DNA of 64,000 bases from Pteria penguin. Lineage: Eukaryota; Mollusca; Bivalvia; Pterioida; Pteriidae. Below the pieces are notes generated by a model. It saw only the letters and a list, made by a program, of their open reading frames with translations. It searched no databases and had not been told where the DNA came from. The DNA lies in assembly GCA_035048485.1 (NCBI GenBank), contig CM068582.1, forward strand, positions 21,750,155 through 21,814,154, read 5' to 3'. The position numbers and the translations under genes are program-made. Below, in pieces: positions 1-10,537 of this stretch. Each line of letters starts with the position of its first letter. The first letter of the stretch is position 1.

Positions 1-70
1 ATTTATTTTTTCTTTAATCAAAAACTCCTTAGATAAAACATCGTATTTTCTGATTTTTAGCAAAACACCC

Positions 71-323
71 GAGTCTGGCGCCATAAACTGAGAAAATCAT
101 TTCAATTATTTCAGTTTAATTTATTCCATTATCACAAGGACTTATAAACAATTTGTTTATAAGTCCTTGATTATCAAACATTCAAATAAATTATCATACA
201 GAATGGGTTTATTCTATTTATGGATAGAATAAAACTATAAAAAAAAATCCAAATCCCACTTAAAATTCATTGCTGAACAAAAAATATGACTTAAGTACTT
301 TCTCAATTTATGGCGCTGGATCC
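71..323. mobile_element. Fold-back MITE-like element
   Basis: The two ends are inverted copies: bases 71-93 match the reverse complement of 301-323 at about 18 of 23 positions, sharing the core GCGCCATAAA. Inside lies a perfect 35-bp palindrome (135-169, left half CAAGGACTTATAAACAA) and a second weaker hairpin near 205-235. No coding potential. A solitary end of the same type (GGCGCCATAAATTGAGA) recurs at about 45,025-45,052, which supports a dispersed family. No target-site duplication was identified. Confidence 0.5.
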
Positions 324-938
324 TGGATTTTCTTAAACGATGTAAAAATTCCCATGTTAACAGGCACTGCTGTACTCCTACATTCCCTCACTTGAATGAC
401 CTACCTAATTATAAATTAATTGCACCAAACGGCAATAAACGACGGCTGATTAATGACTGTCCATTGAAATGTGATAGTCGAACTTACAGCAAGTATTTTG
501 GTAACAAAGAAGTTAATCGTAAATGTCCGATACCTGCTGTGAACAAGTGAAACTATCGTTAATGTTCTTTGATTAACATGACATAATACCGGCAAGAAAG
601 ATATTCGGGCATATGGTCACAAGAAAATAAAAATAAAAATAATAATAATAAATCTTAAAATAACTGACACCATTTCCACGGCAATATTGTTGTATTCACT
701 CGTTTTTCAAAAATACGCTCTATTAACAGCCGTTTTATAGGTTATCGGGGCCGTAATTAATATTTGCGTCGGTCTTTCAGGAGGTTTAGCGGAAGCAAAA
801 ATATATATAAAAATAATTTGGAAGTTTCACGATCGTATTTTTAAAGACAAGATGACAACACGTTACGTCTGACGGTTTGTAAAATACAGGTACATCTATG
901 TAATGTCCCTTACGTCCACTGTGGGACAATTTCATTTA
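324..938. other. Unrecognised AT-rich DNA
   Basis: No coding frame, repeat or structural signal was recognised here. Confidence 0.4.
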
Positions 939-1039
939 AAGGTGTGAAAAGCTCGTCTGTTTTGTCCACCAGAGGACACGTACAGGTAAAAGGTGTGAAA
1001 ACCTTGTCCGCTTTGACCTCGAGAGGACAAGTACAGGTA
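939..1039. repeat. Two-copy direct repeat, about 50 bp
   Basis: Two adjacent diverged copies of a unit that starts AAGGTGTGAAAA, contains GAGGACA and ends GTACAGGTA. The open frames across it on either strand look like repeat artefacts. Confidence 0.5.
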
Positions 1040-1041
1040 GA

Positions 1042-3039
1042 TGGCAAATTGTATTATTAACATTAACGTGGACAGAAAACTGGCCTCCCGTGGTGCCCAC
1101 GGAGGACAGACGTGGACTGCCCACCGAGGCCACGAGGATTTTCCAACTTCCACGGTACATGTACGGTAAAGTCAATTATACATTTGGCGTAAAAACTGGG
1201 AAACTCTTTTGTTTCGAATGGATAAAAATCATCAAGATCTATCTACATGTGAAGTTTGAAAGACAACTGTAACAGTCGTTCTGTAATAGCACCGTTTCGT
1301 GTTCCTCTGGATTACCATTTTTATTCTAACTTTTATAACGCTAGTCACGTGATAAGTCAAAAAAGTTCCTCAGCGTCGTTTCCGGTGTACATAGTTTACA
1401 TTGTGACACCAGAAACTTTATTGACATGACATGTATAATTCCGGACTTGTAATGGTGTTCCGGCGTAACTCGAAACGTCGCTATTGAGGTAGAACCGATT
1501 ACACATTTGACCTTGAAGTTGGGAATCATCAAGGTCACAAAGGTCTTGATACATGGAGCTCATTAAGGTATATCTACAGTTTGAAGGAATTATTGTCAGT
1601 TGTCTTTTTGCAATATACTTCAACGCAAGACAGATGTCACCATTTCATAGACCAGATTTTGCTTCGTAATCCGGCCAAAACGTGAGCTCTAGCTAATAGA
1701 CATACATTAAAGCTCTCACCTGCCAGTGACCTACTTTTAGCCCTGTATGGATTTGTACAGACCAGTAGGGGACTCCTCTTAGAATATTTGATCTAACAGC
1801 AATAGTGTGTCCCTCGCCATCTCGTTGCTAGTTTGACGTTTCATTTCTCAGTGATTATTTATTATTGTAATTATATTTATTCAGATTCATGTATTTATTC
1901 TACATGAATTTATGATAATTTTTAAAGTAAAAGCCACAGATTAAAAAGAGATACCAAGTAGCTTAAGGAAGAGCACTCGTGTTTACTCATCAATATCGAA
2001 GAAGTACCAAACCGTTAATCATTCTCAAAGTCCAAGGACAGATACAAAATCGTGTAAGTTTCAAAAAGAAACTGTTGTGAACCCCGAAATACTGAAAAAT
2101 TCTGAGGTGAGACCAGGTGCCCGGGGAGAGTAAGCGTCTCCTGTTTGCATGCATCACCCATCACAACAGTTCTTAAGAAACATGTCAAAATCAAGAGTTT
2201 TGGTTTCCTAATTGTACATACGAACGTACAAAACTGGTATACAAAGTCATATTTGGTGTTCACTGAACAGGTCATTTAGTCGCATTCCAGAATATTATCA
2301 ATCATTCTAGAAAGAGGCACATCATATTTACGTACAAGATCCCCATAGCGACCGTAGAACTTCCTCAGTGACGATTTCAGACGTTGATCATGAGAGATAC
2401 AGGTTCGGATCCTGTCTTGGTAAAACTTAATTTGCTATTGCAATATTGATATTTTGTAACCTCAGAGTACCAGTATCTGTAGAGAAATTATCTTTTAAAA
2501 ATGAATCGAGTTAGAAAATTTCTCTATTCAGTCTACATCAAACCAAACGATGATTCCATGAGATAGGTAAGCTTGAAGTGCTCTAAATTTACCAGCGAAG
2601 ATATAAATTTGTATGCATCCTTAATATAGAGTATGAAAATACACTGGCAAATACATGCCAATATATAGAACTGTTTTAACAGTTCTGAAGATACGTAATC
2701 GGACGGAAAGACACAAAGAGCATTCAAAATTGAGGTCGTGTGTATTTTCAATATGGAGTATAACATAGGCTTGTCAAAGTTATCAATAAATATTAAAGCC
2801 TTTCTTTCCTAAGTTAAGTTGTAGCTGCCGTGCGACATTGACCTTTTATCATTGATCCAAGAGTCCTTTGTCTGACAGCCCTATCCCAAGTGACAACATT
2901 GGTATAAAGTATGATCATTGCCTGTTGAAAATTCTGTGAAAATAAGTTGTTTATGGGATTTCAATTATATATTCTGAGTGACCCAAATTTTGTAAAAACG
3001 ATTTTAAGTGACATTTCCCTAAAGCTCATATTCTGAGTG
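1042..3039. other. Unrecognised DNA, one tRNA-like fragment
   Basis: No supportable gene. A B-box-like string (GGTTCGGATCC, about 2402-2412) preceded by GATCATGAGAG could be the remnant of a tRNA-derived SINE head. Nothing else was recognised. Confidence 0.35.
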
Positions 3040-4328
3040 AACTAGAACTGTCCTAACGGGACAATTACCCCTGCGACACCAAAATTCAAGGGGAGTGAGT
3101 TAATTCTTCTTGTATCAGTGTACAGGACTTGTCAGAATACACACATGTAAAATGGACTCTCTCTATGACTATACTTTACTGTTAAAGTTTAAAAAAAAAG
3201 TCAAATGTCAAGGCCAAGGTCACAAGGTTGAAATACTGGTACTGACTGAAAGATCTTGCCACAAGGAATACACATATGTAGTATGAAGGTCCTATCTCTT
3301 TTCTTTCAAAAGTTATGGCTAAGGTTAAAGTTTTTAAAAAGTCAAATGTCAAGGCCAAGGTCACAAGGTCAAAGTTGTGGCTAAGGTTAAAGTTTTTAAA
3401 AGGTAGGTCAAATATCAAGACCAAGGTCACAAGGTCAAAAATGTTGGTATCAAGAAAAAAGTCTTGCCACAAGGAATACACATGTGTAGTATGAAGGTCC
3501 CATCTCTTTTCTTTCAAAAGTTATGGCTAAGGTCAAAGATTTTAAAAAGTCAAATGTCAAGGCCAAGGTCACAAGGTCAAAAATTTTGGTTCCAAAAGAA
3601 AGGGCTTCCCATGAGAAATATACATGTGTAGTATGAATACCCAGTCTCTTTTGGTACAAAAGTTATGGCTAAGGTTAAAGTTTTTAAAAAGTAAGTCAAA
3701 TGTCAAGGCCACATGGTCAAAAGTTTTGGTACCAAAAGAAAGGTCTTCCCACAAGGAATGTGCATGTGTAGTATGAATACCCAGTCTCTTTTGGTTCAAA
3801 AGTTATGGCTAAGGTTAAAGTGTTTAAAAAGTAGGTCAAATGTTAAGGCCAAGGTCACAAGGTCAAAAGTTCTGGTACTAAAAGAAAGATCTTGCCACAA
3901 GGAATGTACATGTGTAGTATGAATACCCAGTCTCTTTTGGTTCAAAAGTTATGGCTAAGGTTAAAGTGTTTAAAAAGTAGGTCAAATGTTAAGGCCAAGG
4001 TCACAAGGTCAAAAGTTCTGGTACTAAAAGAAAGGTCTTGCCACAAGAAATATACATGTATAGTATAAATACCCAGTCTCTTTTGGTTCAAAAGTTATGG
4101 TTAAGGTTAAAGTGTTTAAAAAGTAGTTCAAATGTAAAGGCAAAGGTCACAAGATCAAAACTTTTGGCACCAAAAGAAAGGTCTTGCCACAAGGAATATA
4201 CATGTGTAGAATGAATACCCAGTCTCTTTTGGTTCAAAAGTTATGGTCATGGTTAAAGTTTTCTGAACAGACAGACAGACAAAGTGATTCCTATATACTC
4301 CCCAAATTTCGTTTGTGGGGGTGTATAA
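3040..4328 (+). mobile_element. Tandem-repeat transposon family 1, copy A
   Basis: Begins ACTAGAACTGTCCTAACGGG, with the short palindrome TGTCC/GGACA, followed by CCCCTGCG. The core is a tandem array whose unit is about 146 bp in its regular part (landmark CTTGCC at 3891, 4037 and 4183). Each unit carries AAGGTCACAAGGTCA, a CCACAAGGAATATACATG stretch and CAAAAGTTATGGCTAAGG. The array ends in an ACAG microsatellite, then GTGATTCCTATA and a terminal C-run/G-run hairpin. Copies lie at 17,768-19,118 (same strand) and 58,619-59,830 (reverse). The layout resembles bivalve pearl-type / Helentron-associated elements. No protein is encoded; the open frames are repeat artefacts. Confidence 0.75.
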
Positions 4329-4555
4329 GTGTGTGAAGTACGACCAAATTCTCGTGAGGAGTTTATAGGGAGGAAGTTTGTGTTTTTTTGGAGGGGGGGG
4401 GGTTGGAGCTTTTAAGAAAAATTACTCGTTTTAGGACAGATTTGCTTCAAAATTGAACCAGTTTCTTCATATGGTCTATCATAGAGACTCATAGTGACGT
4501 CTTATGTTGTTACCAAATGAAAATTTTGAGTTTTTGAATTCTCAACCATGTTAGA

Positions 4556-5517
4556 ATCTAGTACATTTACCAGTATTCAAAGTACACATAGACGAGGACA
4601 TTTACCAGTATATATAGTACACATAGTCAAGGACATTTACCAGAATTTATAGTACTGATAGACAATGACATTTACCTGAATTTAAAGTACACATAGACAA
4701 GAACATTTACCAGTATTTATATTACACATAGTCGAGGACATTTACTAGTGTTTATAGTAAACGTAGACGAGGACATTTACCAGTATTCGTAGTACACATA
4801 GACGAGGACATTTACCAGTATTTATAGTACATGTAGACGAGGACATTTACCAGTATTTGTGGTACATATAGACGAGGACATTTACCAGTATTTATAGTAC
4901 ATGTAGACGAGGACATTTACCAGTATTTATAGTACACGTAGACGAGGACATTTACCTGTATTTATAGTACATATAGACGAGGACATTTACCAGTATTTAT
5001 AGTACATATAGACAAGGACATATACCAGTATTTATAGTACACGCAGACGAGGACATTTACCTATATTTATAGTACACATAGACGAGGATATTTACCAGTA
5101 TTCCTAGTACACATAGATTAGGACATTTACCAGTATTCATAGTACACATAGACGAGGACATTTAGCAGTATTTCTGGTACACATAGACGAGGACATTTAC
5201 CAGTATTTATAGTACATATGAGGACATGTACCAGTATTTATAGTACACATAGATGAGGACATTTACCAGTATTTATAGTACACAGATGAGGATATTTACC
5301 AGTATTTATAGTGAACATAGACGAGGACATTTACCAGTATTTATAGTACACATAGACGAGGACATTTACAAGTATTTATAGTAAACATAGACGAGGACAT
5401 TTACCAGTATTTATAGTACACATAGACGAGGATATTTACCAGTATTTATAGTAAACATAGACAGGGACATGTACCAGTATTTATAGTAAACATAGACAGG
5501 GACATTTACCAGTATTA
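4556..5517. repeat. 35-bp minisatellite, roughly 27 copies
   Basis: The unit is about 35 bp with consensus parts GAGGACATTTACCAGTATTT and ATAGTACACATAGAC. Most units differ by a few substitutions; a few are shortened (near 5,215 and 5,283). No coding signal. Confidence 0.9.
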
Positions 5518-5747
5518 GTCCAAGTTTAAATAAATTAATTTTTTAGTGTAAGAAATGTCATCATATCCATCGTGGAATATCAGGTTCTCCTGTTAATTTA
5601 ATTGTTTACGAAATCGTCAGACACAAATGTACCTCAGACCCCTTAGCTTAAAGTTGGCCTCTCAACATTAAAACAAGCATTCTGAAAGTATTGCTTAGGC
5701 AATACTAAGTCCCTTACCGGCAAATGGAAAACTAAGACCCCCAAAAC

Positions 5748-5766
5748 ACACACACACACACACACA
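5748..5766. repeat. CA microsatellite
   Basis: Run of nine to ten CA dinucleotides. Confidence 0.9.
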
Positions 5767-5827
5767 ACATACTGTCTTTCCGGCTGCCAGCAAGTTAAGT
5801 ATTTGATCACAACCTTTGATGATGATG

Positions 5828-6180
5828 AAAACTAGAACTGTGTCCAACCTGATTTGTAACTCATGGTGGTATACTCACACACCAAATATTGGATGAATAT
5901 CTACAAGCGTTTAGAAAAAAGGTTGGAATACTGCTATTTTAAAGAAATTTTTTAATTCCAAGGCCCGTAATTCCGTGAAAAATCAGTGGACCGTAACGAA
6001 ACTCGCACTTGATCTGTAACTCATGGTAGTAGACTCACACACCAAAAATTGGATGAATATCTACAAGCGTTTAGAAAAGAAGTGTGGAAAACGTGAGTGT
6101 GACTGACGGACAGAGTGCAAACCTATAGTCCCCTTCGGCGATGCCGAGATGTTTCGAAAACATTTACGGGAGCGAAGTTA
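5828..6180 (+). mobile_element. Short tandem-repeat element, ~160-bp unit, two copies
   Basis: Begins ACTAGAACTGTGTCCAACC, resembling the family 1 start. Two diverged units follow, about 160 bp apart (GGATGAATATCTACAAGCG at 5891 and 6051). The second is followed by CTGACGGACAGAGTG, then CCTATAGTCCCCTTCGGCG. The order array, ACGG-like microsatellite, GTG box, terminal C-rich string parallels families 1 and 2, so it is probably a third family with the same design. Confidence 0.5.
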
Positions 6181-6310
6181 ACTAAGATCAACCTCACTCT
6201 TCTATGTTTTATGAACCTCTGACCGTGACAAAGGCAACTTGAAGTCGCAAACAGAAATACATGTAATTATCCCTATGTATTTCCTTCTTTGTTTCTTCTT
6301 TTCTTTTTCT

Positions 6311-7410
6311 TTTTTTTTTAGCTCACCTGAGCCAAAGGTAATTGTGATCAATCACCGTCCGTCGTCCGTCCGTTGTTAGCTTTTCTACATTTTCGACTTC
6401 TTCTCCAAAAGCGCTGCACAGAATTTCACCAAATCTCATAGGAAGTAAGTACTCAAGGTCCTCTACCAAGTTTGTGTTTTTTGTGCCCATCCATAATCCA
6501 AGATGGCCACCATTGGCTCTGATTGGTTGACACATTTTCGACTTCTTCTCCAGAAGCGCTGCACAGAATTCAACCAAACCTCATAGGAAGTAACTACTCA
6601 AGGTCCTCTACTAAGTTTGTGTTTTTCGTGCCAATCTGTAATCCAAGATGGCCACCATTGGCTCTGATTGGTTGACGCAATTTCGACTTCTTCTCCAGAA
6701 GTGCTGCACAGAATTTCACCAAACTTCATAGGAAGGAATTATTCAAGGTACTTTACCAAATTTGTGTTTTTCGTGCCCATCCGTAATCCAGGATGGCCGC
6801 CATTGGCCCTGATTGGTTGACACATTTTCGACTTCTTCTCCAGAAGTGCTTCACAGAATTTCACCAAACTTCATAGGAAGTAAGTACTCAAGGTCTATTT
6901 CCAAATTTGTATTTTTCGTGCTCATCCATAATTCAAGATGGCCTCCATTGGCTCTGAATGGTGGACACATTTTGGACTTGTTCTCCAGAACCGCTACACA
7001 GAATTTAACCAAACCTCATAGGAAATAAGTATTCAAGATCCTCTACCAAGTTTGTGTTTTTCGTGCCGATCCGTAATCCAAGATGGCCGCCATTGGCTCT
7101 GATTGGTTGACACATTTTTGACTTCTTCTCCAGAAGCGCTGCACAGAATTCAACCAAACCTCATAGGAAGTAAGTACTAGAGGTTCACTACCAAGTTTGT
7201 GTTTTTCGTGTCGATCTGTAATCCAAGATGGCCACTATTGGCTCTGATTGGTTAACACATTTTTGACTTTTTCAAAACGACTGCACAAAATATCACCAAA
7301 CCTTATAGAAAGTCTTGTAGAAAGAAGCAAACTTTTCTACTGAAATGAGCTGTCATTTTATTGTAAATAAGCAATTTGTGCTCAGGGGAGCGATATAGGC
7401 CCATTTGGTA
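6311..7410 (-). mobile_element. Tandem-repeat transposon family 2, copy 1
   Basis: Plus-strand order: TTTAGCTCACCTGAGCC, ATCACCGTCCGTCGTCCG (CCGT microsatellite), then about six units of roughly 145 bp, then an arm ending near GCGATATAGGCCCATTTGG. Reading it on the minus strand puts the hairpin and microsatellite at the 3' end, as in family 1. This copy lacks the second half of the terminal hairpin (the GGCTCAAGTGAGC present at 8,535 is missing). Each unit contains CCAAGATGGCC and two ATTGG boxes. No protein is encoded. Confidence 0.7.
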
Positions 7411-8751
7411 ATTTTTTTGAAGTAACATACATGTACATAAATGATACAAAGTTAGTTATAACAAAAGATCACATGATACTGTAATGGTGTATGCATTTTG
7501 CCACTAAAAGGCCACCCACCCAACCGTGCGTAGCTTAAATAAACAAAGGACTAGGGCCAGTAAGGGCTTAATTTTGCCCTACTTTAAAAACAAAGTTTTT
7601 GTTTTTTTCTGGTAGAAAATTTAGGTATTTGGGGAAGTTTTCATGCTTTATACATCATATTTTATAAATCTGAGGGCAAACGTTTGAATTTGGATGAAAA
7701 ATCATAGACTTTTGGAATCAAACTAGGTAACACTTTGTCTGAGGCATAGTTTCTAAATACCTTGTTAGATTAACTTCATAGTTGGTAGAAATGGTCATTA
7801 TGGAAAGATGGTGTGCCGTGATCTTGAGCCAATTCTATACCTCTAAGGTCAAGGTCAATATATTAGATGGGTAGAACTTGTCTGGGTCATAACTTTTTCC
7901 AGTCTTCATCGATCTGAATATCTCAGAATTTTTGTTGCCCATGTCTCAATGTTGTGACATGACCTTGACGAAGGTCATATCTCCAAGGTCAAGGTCACAG
8001 TGCATTTGATCGATTAAGTCTTTTTAAGATCTGTACATTTAGATATTTGTTGCTTTTGAAATAATATATGATCAACGTATTATGCTATGTTGGTGTTGCT
8101 CTTGTTAATGGAAAATCATGGATTTCTGGAAATAATCACTAAAAAGTAAAAGAGTGAGGTCATAGGGGTCAAAATATATATTGAAAGATATTCCGAGTAT
8201 AACGTATGCAATTTTTACTGCAGAAGAATAAATGACAGCTCATATGTAATATAATAACATGCATAAATCTCTGAAAAAAAATATGCAGATTGGCAATGGA
8301 ATTTTGGCAATTATTTTTCTTAATCTACAAAGGAAACAACAGGAATGAGATCAACACTAAGCATGGCATTCCCTCATACGGCAGCAAAATTCATGGTACT
8401 ACATTGACCCAGACCTTTGACGTGTTGACTCCTAAGTAAAAAGGGACGTTCCTGAAGCCATATGTGAAGTATGAACCCAACAGGGCCAAAACTGTGACTT
8501 CTAGAGTGTCTACATGATTTTTAGCTCACCTGAGCCAAAGGCTCAAGTGAGCTATTGTGATCAATCACCGTCTGTCGTCCGTCCATCATTAGCTTTTCTA
8601 CATTTTACACTTCTTCTCCAGAACGTCTGTACAGAATTTCACCAAACTTCATAGGAAGTAAGTACTCAAGATCCTCTACTAAGTTTCTGTTTTTTGTGCC
8701 CATCAGTAATCCAAGATGGCTGTCATTGGCTCTGATTGGTCGACACATTTT
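6966..8751. repeat. 1.78-kb tandem duplication, unit 1
   Basis: Corresponding landmarks lie 1,778 bp apart on the left (GCACAAAATA at 7,283 and 9,061) and 1,786 bp apart on the right (TGATTTTTAGCTC at 8,515 and 10,301). The 8-bp change comes from one extra T and a 7-bp insertion in unit 2. I noticed only about six single-base differences. Both junctions fall inside family 2 array units. Confidence 0.85.
7411..8514. other. Spacer between family 2 copies, duplicated downstream
   Basis: Non-tandem sequence repeated almost unchanged at about 9,190-10,300. It contains AAGGTCAAGGTCA-type strings near 7,850 and 7,985 but no coding frame. It may be the arm of another repeat family. Confidence 0.4.
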
Positions 8752-9190
8752 GGACTTGTTCTCCAGAACCGCTACACAGAATTTAACCAAACCTCATAGG
8801 AAATAAGTATTCAAGATCCTCTACCAAGTTTGTGTTTTTCGTGCCGATCCGTAATCCAAGATGGCCGCCATTGGCTCTGATTGGTTGACACATTTTTGAC
8901 TTCTTCTCCAGAAGCGCTGCACAGAATTTAACCAAACCTCATAGGAAGTAAGTACTAGAGGTCCACTACCAAGTTTGTGTTTTTCGTGTCGATCTGTAAT
9001 CCAAGATAGCCACTATTGGCTCTGATTGGTTAACACATTTTTGACTTTTTCAAAACAACTGCACAAAATATCACCAAACCTTATAGAAAGTCTTGTAGAA
9101 AGAAGCAAACTTTTCTACTGAAATGAGCTGTCATTTTATTGTAAATAAGCAATTTGTGCTCAGGGGAGCGATATAGGCCCATTTGGTAAT
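8519..9190 (-). mobile_element. Tandem-repeat transposon family 2, copy 2
   Basis: Has the complete terminal hairpin (AGCTCACCTGAGCC, short loop, GGCTCAAGTGAGCT), then GTGATCAATCACCGTCTG with the CCGT microsatellite. Three array units follow, then the opposite arm ending GCGATATAGGCCCATTTGG. It lies within the 1.78-kb duplication. Confidence 0.7.
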
Positions 9191-10537
9191 TTTTTTGAAG
9201 TAACATACATGTACATAAATGATACAAAGTTAGTTATAACAAAAGATCACATGATACTGTAATGGTGTATGCATTTTGCCACTAAAAGGCCACCCACCCA
9301 ACCGTGCGTAGCTTAAATAAACAAAGGACTAGGGCCAGTAAGGGCTTAATTTTGCCCTACTTTAAAAACAAAGTTTTTGTTTTTTTTCTGGTAGAAAATT
9401 TTGAATTTAGGTATTTGGGGAAGTTTTCATGCTTTATACATCATATTTTATAAATCTGAGGGCAAACGTTTGAATTTGGATGAAAAATCATAGACTTTTG
9501 GAATCAAACTAGGTAACACTTTGTCTGAGGCATAGTTTCTAAATACCTTGTTAGATTAACTTCATAGTTGGTAGAAATGGTCATTATGGAAAGATGGTGT
9601 GCCGTGATCTTGAGCCAATTCTATACCTCTAAGGTCAAGGTCAATATATTAGATGGGTAGAACTTGTCTGGGTCATAACTTTTTCCAGTCTTCATCGATC
9701 TGAATATCTCAGAATTTTTGTTGCCCATGTCTCAATGTTGTGACATGACCTTGACGAAGGTCATATCTCCAAGGTCAAGGTCACAGTGCATTTGATCGAT
9801 TAAGTCTTTTTAAGATCTGTACATTTAGATATTTGTTGCTTTTGAAATAATATATGATCAACGTATTATGCTATGTTGGTGTTGCTCTTGTTAATGGAAA
9901 ATCATGGATTTCTGGAAATAATCACTAAAAAGTAAAAGAGTGAGGTCATAGGGGTCAAAATATATATTGAAAGATATTCCGAGTATAACGTATGCAATTT
10001 TTACTGCAGAAGAATAAATGACAGCTCATATGTAATATAATAACATGCATAAATCTCTGAAAAAAAATATGCAGATTGGCAATGGAATTTTGGCAATTAT
10101 TTTTCTTAATCTACAAAGGAAACAACAGGAATGAGATCAACACTAAGCATGGCATTCCCTCATACGGCAGCAAAATTCATGGTACTACATTGACCCAGAC
10201 CTTTGACGTGTTGACTCCTAAGTAAAAAGGGACGTTCCTGAAGCCATATGTGAAGTATGAACCCAACAGGGCCAAAACTGTGACTTCTAGAGTGTCTACA
10301 TGATTTTTAGCTCACCTGAGCCAAAGGCTCAAGTGAGCTATTGTGATCAATCACCGTCTGTCGTCCGTCCATCATTAGCTTTTCTACATTTTACACTTCT
10401 TCTCCAGAACTTCTGTACAGAATTTCACCAAACTTCATAGGAAGTAAGTACTCAAGATCCTCTACTAAGTTTCTGTTTTTTGTGCCCATCAGTAATCCAA
10501 GATGGCTGTCATTGGCTCTGATTGGTCGACACATTTT
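8752..10537. repeat. 1.78-kb tandem duplication, unit 2
   Basis: Second unit of the duplication. It differs from unit 1 by a T in a homopolymer, a 7-bp insertion near 9,400 and a handful of substitutions (for example GATAGCC for GATGGCC near 9,006, and GAACTTCT for GAACGTCT near 10,409). After about 10,537 the match to unit 1 is lost and ordinary array units continue. Confidence 0.85.

Noticed and set aside
3182..3922. Open frames with repeated LVTLALTFDFLK on the minus strand
   Set aside because: Direct translation of the family 1 tandem unit; the same frames recur at 18 kb and 59 kb with random stops.
4556..5517. Possible CRISPR array because of regular ~35-bp periodicity
   Set aside because: The whole unit repeats with no unique spacers, and the genome is eukaryotic; it is a minisatellite.
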